The translations under genes and the position numbers were made by a program. The notes beneath the pieces were generated by a model. That model ran no database searches. It saw only the letters and a program-made list of their open reading frames with translations, and had not been told where the DNA came from. DNA of 64,000 nucleotides from Magicicada septendecula. Its lineage: Eukaryota > Arthropoda > Insecta > Hemiptera > Cicadidae. This document shows positions 21,473 through 32,270 of this stretch, piece by piece; positions within the stretch are counted from its first letter, which is position 1, and every line of letters begins with the position of its first letter. The stretch lies in contig CM068373.1 of the NCBI GenBank assembly GCA_034769895.1, positions 199,434,134 through 199,498,133 on the forward strand, given 5' to 3'.

Positions 21473-24449
21473 CTAGGTGGACGACCTTAAATTTCGCTGC
21501 CCTTCCTGTTGAATCTGATAAACAACACCGTTGATTCTTTTTTTCACAGTGTAGGGTCCTTCCCAGTTAGACTGAAGCTGAGGTGAGCGACCACGACGGC
21601 GCTTTGGGTTGAACAACCAGACCTGATATCCTTCTTGGAAACCAACATTATTGCTGTGAATGTCATACCTAGTTTTCATTTTATCACTGGCAATCTTCAG
21701 CCGTCCTCTTATCAAGCGATTCATTTCTCGCAGTTGGTTTTCTAATTGCGACGAATAGTTCTGTGGCTCTTAGGGCTGAGTCTCAGGTGGGTGATCTGAA
21801 CATTAAGTCCCCAGGAAGACGAATCTCCCTCCCAAACACCAATTTTGGTGGAGTCATGCCGGTTGTGTCGTGTACTGATGATCTATACGGCATGAGGTAT
21901 AGTGGTATACGTTGGTCGCAGTCTGTTTGGTTATCGTCAACAACTTTCTAAAGATGCTGCTCAAGTGTCCTATTGATTTTCTTAACCATCCCGTCCGACT
22001 GAGGATGCAGAGGCGATGTCCTGGTCTTTCGAATTTCGAGTAGACGGCATAATCATTTAAACACTCCTGATTCGAAATTGCATATGGATTTCCATAGGGG
22101 CTCCATAACGCCAACAGAAGATGTGAACTAACTGCTTTGCCACAGTGGTAACCTCCTGATTTGGAATTGCGTAGGCTTCCACCCACTTAGTAAACCATGA
22201 TGCCTACAACCATGATGTACCGGTTTCCATCGTCAGTAACTGGGAATGGTCCAGCAATGTCTATGGCAATTCTCTCGAAAAGCAGTCCAACGTTATATTG
22301 TCTCATTTTTCCCCTGCTTCATCATTTGTATGTGGGCCCTTGCTTGCAGCACATATTTCACACGTCCGAACCCATTCTTCTACGTCGTGGCGAAGATGAG
22401 GCCAATAGAATCGCTTCCGTATTTTCTCAAGGGTTTTGTTAACGCCAAGATGGCCTCCAGATCATGCATCATGCATCTCCTTCAAAACAGACTGCACTTT
22501 ATTTCGGGGAACTATCAACTGCATGGCCACGTCTCGTCCATCTGCACTTTCCTCGTTCTGTCCTTTACTCGTTCCTCACCGTTTTGAACTTGAGACAAAA
22601 CTGCTCCTAGAGCAGTATTGCTTGCGTCTGTGTCCACAATGTACTTCCTTTCGGAATCTAGGAAAGCGAGAATTGGCTGCGAACCTAATGCAATTTTCAA
22701 AGTCCTAAATGCTTGATCACACTCCCTCGACCACTGGAAATTTCGTTTAATTTCTGTTAGCTCATGTAATGGTTTAGCAATAGTAGCGAAACCTTTCACA
22801 AATCGTCTGTAATTTGAGCATAGCCCCAGGAAACTCCGAACTTCGTGTTTACTCTTCCGCACTGGCCAGTCTCTTACGGTGTCTACTTTATAAGGATCCA
22901 GGCTAACACCCGCTGCCGAAACCAGATGGCCCAGATACTGTACTTCCTTCTAGAATAGAGAACACTCCTTCGGGCTCAGCTTCAGTTGGGCACCGTGAAT
23001 TCTAGTTAGAACCTCCTCAAGGTTTTCCAAATGATCTTTGAAAGTCTTCCCGATGACTATGACATCGTCTAAATAAACAAGGCAAGTTTTCCATGTCAGG
23101 GCTCGGAGTACCAGGTCCATCAATCTTTCAAATGTTGCCGGTGCATTACAGAGTCCAAACAGCATGACGTTATATTGGAATAAGCCACTTGGGGTTGAGA
23201 AAGCAGTCTTTTCCTTGTCTTCTTTATGAAGACCCACTTGCCAGTATCCACTCTTCAGGTCCAATGTGGAAAACCATTGTGCTGCGGACAACGTGTCGAG
23301 TGTATCGTCAACGCGAGGTAATGGATAGCAGTCTTTCTTTGTAACGTCATTTAACCTCCGCCCGGTAGTCTACGCAGAAACGCAACCCACCAACCTTCTT
23401 CGCTACCAACACTACAGGAGAAGACCAAGCACTTGACGAAGGTTCGATTACTCCCTCCGTCAACATGTCCTGTACTAACCGAGACATTTCCTCTTGTTTA
23501 GATAATGGAGGCCTTCGAGGAGATTGGCGTATCGGTGTTGTGTCCCCGGTATTGATGCGATGTTGCACAAGAGAGGTTCTTCCCAGTGACTGTCCCCGAA
23601 CTGCAAGACAATCTTTGAATTCATGTAAAAACTGTCTGAGTTCTTTTTCCTCACCACTTTAGAGGTCGTTAGAAGTTCTGTTCAATAATTCTTGCAGTTC
23701 CTCTGGTAATTTGGAATTATCCGAAGCACTGGATCTTCGTTGCGTCATTCCGGGTACCCAGGCCACAGGAGTCAATTTGCCTAGGAGCGTATTGCTTTGT
23801 AAAGTGATAGCTTGATTCAAAATATTTGCCACTCTAATAGGTACATTTCCGGTTTCGTCAGGTTTTACTAAACTTGTGGCAATTAGTATGCCCGGTGTGC
23901 TGACTACCTGTGGTTCGAATATAGAGCACTGTTTGCCCATAGTATCTACCTCGGTTCTAACCATGATGATCTTTTCGGAGTTTGGCGGAACAGTTACGGC
24001 CACTTGGTTTATAACATCCATCGATTTTCCTGCTGTCGTCATTGTTGATACCATTATCTCTTCGCCTCCGATTCTCAAGACATTGTTTTTGAAGTCGACT
24101 ATAAATCCGTATGCGTTCATAACGTCCACACCAAAAATTGCTTCATACACAATGTCCTCAACAAGTACTTGATGATTAAACTCAAGTCGACCGAGGCGTA
24201 GATTATCTCCACTTTTCCACACACTTTTACAGGCCGTCCAGTAGCTGTTCGCAAGCTGCAAGAGCACCAGATTGGCTTGAGATCTTTCACCACGTCGGGG
24301 GCCACAATAGAAACTGTTGCGCCTGTGTCAACTGTAATCGAGGTTGGCCTTTCTTGAACAAATCCGGCAACTACCAAGCTCCCGTTGTTTTTCTGAAGTG
24401 TAGAAATTGCGTATTGTCTAGGGGCTTTGTTCCTCCAGTTAGTCAGCAC
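21473..24449 (-). pseudogene. pol: Pol region of Gypsy B (protease, RT, RNase H, integrase)
   Basis: Domains in element order: protease near 24,300-24,400 (SITVDTGATVSIV); reverse transcriptase about 22,950-23,570 ([56 protein letters not shown] and CLVYLDDVIVIG with the catalytic YLDD); RNase H about 22,515-22,860 (SFLGLCSNYRRFVKGF, YIVDTDASNTALGAVLSQ); integrase zinc finger near 22,330-22,470 (KIRKRFYWPHLR) and core near 21,850-22,260; and the C-terminal GPY/F module at 21,473-21,724 (SNWEGPYTVKKRINGVVYQI). The sequence type fits Ty3/Gypsy; the exact clade is not assigned. Broken, with several interruptions. Confidence 0.88.
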
Positions 24450-24479
24450 ACGCCCCGTTGTACCGACTATTGCTCGTTT

Positions 24480-25786
24480 CCCTGCTGCTGAATTCTAACC
24501 CGACAATCTCGTTGTAGATGTCCAGGTTTCTCACATCGATACCACGTCGGTCTTCCATACTTTCTTATTCTGTGGCGCCGACCGTCGAGTCTCTGTTCCT
24601 TGTTCTTCTTACTCATCGTCTGTGCCGTCGCGATCTTTTAGCGCGCACTTATTGACTTGTCCAACCAGACGCTGATTAGGCGGCCTCAAATTGCAAAGCA
24701 TGTACCAGGGCGTCTTGTCATTTGTAACACTTGCTGTAGTTCGTCATCTCGGACACCGGCAGTAAATATCTGCATAGCAAAACTCGTTCGACAATCTTCT
24801 GGCGCTTCAGGATAGGCCAGTCTAATTAGTCTGTCTATACTTGCTTCAAACTCTTGAAGGCTCTCCCCGGAATATTGTTGCCTTGCTCTCAACTGGGTGG
24901 AGTACACATCTCGCAAATTTTTATCACCATACCATAATTCTAGAGCTTTTATCAATTCGGCATAGGTATTTTGGCTGTCAGGTGACACTTTCTGTAGTAA
25001 TTGCGCCGGAGGTCCTTTTAATGCAAGGCCGAGTGAAACAGCCTTGTCTTTCTCTGTCCAATTATTTGCGCATGCAGCAGCTTCAAATTTAGCGGAGGTA
25101 CGTTGCCCAGTGACTGCTTCCGTCAAAGGTTAGAGCTTTGACATGAACTGTCCCTACTGCAGGCAATGTGACTTTCTCTTTAACTTATTTTCTGTGTCTT
25201 TATCACTGGTCCAGTCTGTTCAGAAATTTGTTTTGGTTGAATATTCATGCACTGTTCAACTTCACTTTTAATTTGTCTCTTATGTTTGCCATTGAGTTTT
25301 CTACTGCAGATATTTTTGTTGACATATCTTCTTCCACATTCAAGACATATTTTTCTACTTCAGATATTTTTGTAGACATCGATTCTTCAACACTCGAGAC
25401 AGTTTTTCTATTTCAGCTATTTTTAATGTCACTGATTCTTGTACCGCCGATATTTTAGTAACTTGTTGATTAAGCTCACCTCGTAGGAGACCCAATTCTG
25501 CGGGACTATGTTCGAGTATCTGTTTCTACTCCTGTATTAATGCTTTGATGTCTTCTGTTTCATGCTTTCGTTCCTCTGCCTCCTGTCGTCTTCGTTCCTC
25601 TGTCTGTTCTCTTTCCTGCCTGCGTTTTTCATCCTGTCGTTTTTCTACTTCTTTCGCCTCCTGTCTGCGTTTCTCATCCTATCTATTTTCTGCTTCTTCC
25701 GCCTCCTGCCTGTGTTTTTCGTCCTGTCGTTTTTCCGTCTGTAACAGCAGCGCCTGTAAATTTTCCATCATCTGACTAGCATCCAT
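24480..25786 (-). pseudogene. gag: Gag region of Gypsy B
   Basis: The region begins with an ATG at 25,786 (MDASQMMENLQALLLQTEKR) followed by a charged coil built from repeated DEKRRQEA-type units. The capsid part lies at about 24,690-25,130 and contains LKGPPAQLLQKVSPDSQNTY and YSTQLRARQQYSGESLQEFE, the pattern of the retrotransposon Gag (capsid) family. A zinc-knuckle-like segment (CEKPGHLQRDC) lies near 24,520. Gag would build the particle and bind element RNA. The reading frame is broken in several places. Confidence 0.82.
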
Positions 25787-25875
25787 GTTTACCGATTAAT
25801 TACGAATCACACTCGTCTTGTTCAAGGTGTCCACTGTTTCAACTGTTAACCGTTTTATACCAGTTCTGACACCAC

Positions 25876-26389
25876 TGTTACGACGGTCTACTCAATCGTC
25901 GTAGGTACAGTGGAAACAAAAATATAAGACACCAATTAAGTCACTAATCACACCTTTAATTTTTACAGTTAAACAGTTCGTAATTAACAACACAGTCTAC
26001 ACCAAATCAAATGAAAATTGTTCACACGCAATAAAATCTCCACTAAAATTAAACACAATTGTATTACAATTATACCGTCGGATTATAAAACGCAACACTT
26101 CACTAATTACTACTTGAACGTACACGGTAACACGAACCGCTCTGTAAATATATCGCACTAATAGTGAACTGAACGTCGTTGAGTACTGGTATTTATACCG
26201 CCCCAAATTACTAGATTATTCGATAGCGCCAGTATAGTTACGACGTAATTACTTCCGGCCTTGACACAGTAATTCCGTGCGCACGAGCGAAGTCTGGCAC
26301 AGTCTAGAAAATGCGTCAACAAGCACGTACATTCCGGATCACTCTGGAACATTCGATAAACATGTATATTGTTCTGTGATGTCGTAACA
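25876..26389 (-). repeat. 5' LTR of Gypsy B
   Basis: A 514-bp partner of the LTR at 20,876, with the same termini, TATA box and overall order. It lies upstream of gag in the element's orientation and would drive its transcription. Confidence 0.92.
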
Positions 26390-27080
26390 ATACTTTTCTG
26401 ACCATGTACCCAACGCAACTATAAAGTGTTAAACACCGGCCCGGTTGTGGGATTTTTGTGTTCGTTGCGTTATGTATATGTAGTTGACAATAAACGTAAT
26501 TTTACAAAGAGGAGTGAGACGTTGATGACATGAAATAATTAATAAAAAACATATTAAAATAACTCAACGACGTATTAATATTGCAAAGAAATTGCTTTAA
26601 TATTAAAAATTGAATCATAAAATTTAAAAATATTATCTTTTATAAGTTTACAATATGTAAAACATAACATTTACTATTCAGTACACAACTAAAAAAAAAT
26701 ATAATCTTAATATCTAAACACATATGCTGAACAAAATATACACTTACTTTATACTACATGGGTGTCTGACTTCGACTCATTTTTAAAATCAGCAACTCAT
26801 TTATAAAAATATATTAACTTTTTAAAAATAAAATTTAATTGTTGCTATTAAATAATAAAATTTAATATTTAAATATTAAAAAATAACATTTACTTGAAAA
26901 ATATTTTTTTCTAAATTACACACCCAAATTTCTAAAATTGGACAGAAGAAAATTACTATTTTTAACCACAATTTACAATTAAGTGTATTATTTACATTTA
27001 AGTCTTTAAGACTTTACTATCTCATATTCAGTTTACTTTTATCATTTGTTCACACAAAAATATAATTTTTCATTTGTTAC
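26390..27080. other. AT-rich non-coding stretch
   Basis: Very AT-rich sequence with no motif. If the minus-strand exon candidate at 27,081-27,295 is real, this would be the start of its intron. Confidence 0.45.
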
Positions 27081-27295
27081 CTGCGTACTGCCGAAGTTAC
27101 CGTTGACTTTATACGTGTGTGCGCGTCCTGAATTATGACAATGATGATGATAATAATGCTGATGCGTTCTTAGTACTCTATGGCTTGTTGTGGATGATGG
27201 TCCTGAGTCCTCCATCAATCGGGGTAAATTGCTGAAGATGGTCAAATCGATCGGCAGACGGACAGAGTGACGTCGTGTAAAGATATCTTGAGTCT
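27081..27295 (-). CDS. Candidate first exon of an unknown minus-strand gene
   Basis: Downstream of the candidate promoter an ATG at 27,215 opens 45 codons beginning MEDSGPSSTTSHRVL and including a histidine-rich run (HQHYYHHHCHN). They end at CAG followed by GTAACA, an acceptable splice donor, at 27,081/27,080. The block is less AT-rich than what follows. I do not recognise the protein. The ATG context is weak and no downstream exon was found, so this could be chance or an old LTR. Confidence 0.25.
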
Positions 27296-27327
27296 GACTT
27301 CGCTCAAAATTGCCGGAGGTATTTATA
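27295..27327 (-). promoter_or_regulatory. Candidate core promoter (TATA and initiator), minus strand
   Basis: On the minus strand TATAAATA (27,320-27,327) is followed 32 bp later by TCAGACT with a possible start at 27,295. The initiator consensus in arthropods is close to TCAGTY, so this is one base off. The same spacing is seen in the LTR promoters of this window, so this may be a buried LTR promoter instead of a host promoter. Confidence 0.35.
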
Positions 27328-27339
27328 GTCAACGGCAAG

Positions 27340-30300
27340 CTGACATGTTAGATATGTTTTTTGTCATGTTAAATTGTGTCAATTTGAGTGTAGCGTCTCT
27401 TTTATTACTGATCACTTTTTAGTTCATTTTCGCGATTATGTAAATGTTATCGTAACGCGAGCGACTTCGTTGTCTTAGTAATTTTCCACTCGTCATTTAC
27501 AGGTAACTCACTTGTTAATTACTACATAATTTACCAGTAATTATTATTAATTAATATAATAACTTTATTATTGCACTTTCCTGCAATAATGTTGCATCAC
27601 CCTACGTGTTCCAATGCCCTTAATCTAATGCTGTACTTAGAATTGTGATATGTCTTTGGTAACAAGTAAAAAATATATTAATTTATTTATTTGAATCCTG
27701 TTGAAACCGGATTTAATGACAAAACCAACAATTCGTACTTGTCTACCCCTCTCGTTGTTCAATGCAGGTCGACTCTGCCGCGCGCACACACAGACACACA
27801 AACGCTGTATTTACACTACCGGGCCAGGTGTCACTTTCGACGGGTGACAGACGTATTCACGCTTGTCCTTTCATGGACAAAATCGCTAAAACTATTCGTC
27901 GTATTCCTTTTACCCTAATTATTTACAAAAAATACCGCCCTGGGTAAATATTCAAGTATATGTATTGTTGCAATACGTAAGTAAAGAATGTGGTAGTCTG
28001 GAGAAACAATGCCACTGTTCCTGTGGATGATAATTTTTTATGTGAATCCTATGATAAATAATATATTTTCAGACTATTAGTTGCATGAATTAAAAAAAGC
28101 GTTACAAAATTTGTATTTATTAATATTAAGATTAAAGTGAGAAGACTAAGTAACTTATTCAACACAAAAGTTTAGCATATTTATCATATTGAATAAAAAT
28201 GGTATTCTTTCCTTTACACCACAGATTAGAAATTGGAAGAAAATATAATAACAACCTGTTCCCTTAATTCCCAAAATAGTATTTTTAAATTTTGTAAAGC
28301 TCTGTACAAAACATTTATACACACGCATATGACAAAATTACCTATAGTTGGTAGTCGCAAAACTAATTACATCGGTCTCCTCTTCGATTCGCTCCAAGGT
28401 AAAAACGACAAACAGGTGATAAAAAGGTAATTGGAAGGATAATATTTATTTTGACCGTTTACTGTAAGGGAGTTCAGTCTGTAAAGATGGGCTTGCCTCG
28501 CATATTTGTTTAAACTAAAGTACATTTTTTACTCATACTATATTCCTAATGTAGGACAGACATTAAAATTTTGCTAGTAAAAGGAATTAGACTGTGGATA
28601 ACATAATGTAGATCAATTTAATTTACATAATTGCTTTGTGTCAGATATGCAACTAAAATTATAAAATTTAATAAAATGCCAATTTGAGTACAAAAACACA
28701 GATTTTGCAGCATAGAGTATTATGTAACATACTGATTACGGGTAATAATGACATGCATTATGTTCTTGGTATCAATGAAGTTGCAACATGTTCAGTACGT
28801 ATATTTCCTAAACAGAAGCAACGCTCAGTCTTCAGCGTTGTGGCATTTCATTTCCCTGACAACAGCAATGTTAACATTTTAATAAAAGATTAAAGAGAAT
28901 GAGTTCTTCAAATTGGTTTAGTGGTAATCCAATAGTGTGGTGTGGTGTGTGATGCTATTAGTGTGGTGGGTGATCTTCATCGATGATTTTCAGTTTCGCG
29001 TAGGGAAAAAAATCTTCGTCACTTAGACCATTATTAAGGGGAAAATAATTATTTAGTCCAATGTTATTTATTTAATTCCATTTTATTGTTGATATAAACA
29101 AATTTTCCTTTTCTTTCCCTTGTATTCTGCCTGTATCAATACGTTTATTTACTTACAATAATTGCAGACCTTCAAGTCTCTTTGTTTTGTGTGCTCCATT
29201 AAAATTAATCAAACAATAATTGTTCAAACAAGATATATCTACTCCAAGGACACTTACAGGATTACTTGCACGGTTTAGTATTCAAAGACAACTTATCACC
29301 GGAATGCGGAATGGAGCGAGTTGGGTCGTTGTTTATATGTTCACTGCTTACGTTTTAGTACTTTGCAGCACAACTTAAACTTACTTTGATTAACTGCGGG
29401 CAATGTTTTAGTGGGTATCTTTATCAAATAAGAATAGTGTTTTAGTGGGTAACTTTATAAAATAAGAATAGTTTACGCATGTATGAAAAGTAATTATCTT
29501 TAAAAACATAAAATATATTGACAAAATTAAAATACTTTCTCTGGCTTTTATAACGTTTTTGTTAACGTTATTAAAACTGTTTTCTTACTGGAAAACCTTT
29601 GACGGACTACACTAGCAGTGTAGAGAAAAATAGAACAATGTGGTGATTCGACTAACCTGAACTGTATAAAAATGTTTCTTATTATAGACAATAGTAATGA
29701 TTAAATAGACACAGATTTTGTGCCCGGTACCCACTACTTGGCCTCGTCTAATAACATAATTTGGTCTACCCAGTATGATCACTGCTCCTCGTCCTGTACC
29801 TATAGTGAAATTAAGCACTACTAACAAAGTACGATATCACAAAGACTGAAAGACTGATTTCCTGTAACCTGTGCAGGTTCAGTCTGGATTTATTTTAGGA
29901 AAAACATGTATCTGATTTCTTACATTTGGTAAAGTTTTCCAAGCGCCTTATGCAAGGAGATTGCTTAGTAAAAAGTATATTGCCAACCAAAACAAAAAAA
30001 GAATAAAAGTACTACCAAAATAATCATTCATCGGTCTTAATTAAATCTGCCTGTAATTTTTGAACAATAACAAAAGGTTATTGAGGGTTGTCGAGTCCCT
30101 CTGAAGAGCTTTTTCATCTCCTTTGACACTTTCAAACTACACAATCAGTTAGTTCTTTTATTGGCAATAAATTTCGGATCTGATGACAATGGAACTGAAA
30201 CACTGATCGCGTTACACAACCAGAGCATGTATAAGAATAGCTCTTACACATATATTAGGCTATTATTCTTATGACATTAATTGTAATTGTGAGTATAGTA

Positions 30301-30760
30301 GGGTAGCTACAATGAGATGTAATTACAATTTAAACACATATTAATACTCATTATCTCAATATCAATGTATTTATTGTTAACAAAATTGGTAACAACAAAC
30401 TTCGTAGAAACGTTGGAACAAACGTATTACTCTGATTGTAGTAAATCACTGAAATTCAGTGTAGCTTTCAAAACAGTTATAAAAACAGTTTTCCTATTAA
30501 TCTACTTATTGCTCATTTTTTGTAGCCAGTGGACGTGGCATTGTCGCTAACAGAATAAACGACAACCACAGACTTACGGTACTATACCGCAAACGCGTAG
30601 CTCCTATTAAGTGTCAGACCATGACGTCATTCTCAGAAAAACGAAGCCAAAATTAAATGACGTCTTTGAAAAACATATAATAATATAACATGAAACCAGT
30701 CGTCTTGTGACGTCAGTATACTCTCACAACTTTGCTCGTGAACTTTCGAGGTTTTAGTTA
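27340..30760. other. AT-rich non-coding stretch
   Basis: No gene was supported. A patch at about 29,720-29,830 shares TCGTCC and the 11-mer GAAATTAAGCA with insect 5S rRNA, but with wrong spacing; it is treated as unproven. A short region at 27,770-27,850 is GC-richer without a motif. Confidence 0.5.
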
Positions 30761-30763
30761 ATT

Positions 30764-30870
30764 TTGTTCTTCTTCTTCTTTTTCTTCTGCTTCTTCTTCT
30801 CCACGTCAAGGTATAGGCTTGCAGCCTGTTCTACCTTCACTCAAGCCATCTCTTCATTGGTCTCCCTACA
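30764..30870 (-). mobile_element. LINE 3'-end fragment with (GAA)n tail
   Basis: Read on the minus strand, the sequence encodes GRPMKRWLE, then a short segment ending YTLTW, and then runs into GAAGAAGAAG repeats (30,764-30,801 on the plus strand as CTT). This matches the GRPRxRW end plus GAA tail seen at 10,361, 50,190 and 53,331. Only the last 30 or so codons remain. Confidence 0.55.
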
Positions 30871-31342
30871 TCTTGTCAGTATTAATTATTAACAACACCG
30901 TTTTTTTATTTAAATGGGTCTACACGTCTTATATTAGTTTTAACAAAACAGAACTCAAAACAGTTTGTCAATTTTACAACGTTGTATTTTGTTGCTTGCC
31001 GTTGCTTAAAGCAAAGACTGTATTTATGAAAACCTTTTACTGGTTTGGAATCACTAAGATGCTGTGTAACCCCATTGTAACATAATAAGATAATCCGTAT
31101 ATGCGGGTGGTTCGCACGTAGTAACATCGCGCTGGGGGAAAGCAAAGTTTACATTACTGAGAGTTGTTTCTGTTGAAAACCGTCTTGCAAACATCTTTGC
31201 CCCAGATGTTACATCAGCTGTTAACATATAATGTGTTTTTCTTGAAATACTCTCTAGAATGTCTAAAAGTAAAGTTAACCATTATTGTGGTTGCCTCTCC
31301 TTTCACTGTGTAAATACAAACGCACTCCATTTTCGTATTTGT

Positions 31343-31360
31343 CAGTGGCGGCTCGTCACT
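31343..31360 (+). repeat. hAT-like terminal inverted repeat, one end only
   Basis: CAGTGGCGGCTCGTCACT has the CAGTGGCG start typical of many hAT-type transposon ends. No matching opposite end with an 8-bp duplication was found nearby. A CGCCACTG near 31,829 is a weak candidate with different following bases. Confidence 0.25.
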
Positions 31361-32224
31361 TGAGCGGGTAAAGGCCCGGCCGCTTAGGCTGCGTAATTAT
31401 TGATCAAAATTCAACTTAACCGACAGTAGGCTATAAGTTTTGGTAATAAGTTATTCAATCAAATGAATTCATCAGCGAATGAAAGTAGTGACACGTGCAA
31501 CGTGACAAAGACAATTGAAAAGTCTGAACACATCGCGAATATGTCCTGTTTTAGAAAGTCAGCACATCCATTAGTAATCATAATTAATAATTGCCAGATG
31601 AGAGTTGCTCTACCTAATGTTTTCAGTATATATTTTGATCAAATATTAATCCTGTAAAACTGTTATGTTTAGCGCCTCCAATAGCTTTTTTATTTCTTAT
31701 AAAATATTAAAACAAATTTGCATAAATAAGACTACAATATTTGTCTAAATTACAGGTGTAGGTATTAATGAAACATTGAGGAGCAAAGGAAAAGAGATGT
31801 CACATTCACAGTCCTCCAAGATCTTTCGCCACTGAAAGTAACACGTCACATTTTCTGTTTTCAAAAAAGCACTATAGAAAAGTGGACGTCTTACCACCCG
31901 ACATTTTCGAGGATGTTCAAGGCTCAAGAGGGAACAGGGGCACGGAACAATGGCGCTCCTTTTGTAGCTCAGAGAGACATGATTTTTAAAGTGCATTCTG
32001 CTACTAGCTAACCTGAAAACATTTTCTTGTTGGAGATACGGTAAGATGCAATGGCTTTCGAATAGCAAGAGAACTGGATTATTAAATATAATGGCAAGCT
32101 GGAAGGAATGTACATTAGCGCCCTAGGAACAAGCGGCACTGGTATCGTACACACTATTTTACAGTAATGTACAAATAAATATTTATTTACATGGTCGTGT
32201 ATTCTGTATAAGAATGACTAACCT

Positions 32225-32228
<4 letters not shown>
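31361..32228. other. Non-coding stretch
   Basis: Contains open frames of up to 107 codons on the minus strand (31,745-32,068) without a recognisable domain. It could be the inside of a decayed DNA transposon whose left end is at 31,343. Confidence 0.35.

Positions 32229-32267
<39 letters not shown>
32229..32267. repeat. (TA)n microsatellite at the edge of Gypsy C
   Basis: About 39 bp of TA dinucleotides directly abut the left LTR of Gypsy C. The element probably inserted into it, or it expanded there afterwards; either would hide the target duplication. Confidence 0.9.

Positions 32268-32270
<3 letters not shown>

Larger units (their letters stand above)
20876..26389 (-). mobile_element. Ty3/Gypsy LTR retrotransposon fossil with both LTRs (Gypsy B)
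   Basis: A 5.5-kb minus-strand element bounded by two LTRs (20,876-21,403 and 25,876-26,389) that start TGTTACGAC and end GTCGTAACA in the family orientation. Internal order from the right: coiled-coil and capsid Gag, zinc-knuckle-like segment, aspartic protease, reverse transcriptase, RNase H, integrase with a GPY/F end. This is the standard Ty3/Gypsy order. A probable primer-binding site (TGGTGTCAGAACTGG) follows the 5' LTR. The LTRs differ by very roughly 5-6% plus small indels, so it is an old insertion. It is broken in both gag and pol, with several interruptions. The flanking bases (GTAC left, ATAC right) are an imperfect target duplication. Confidence 0.93.
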
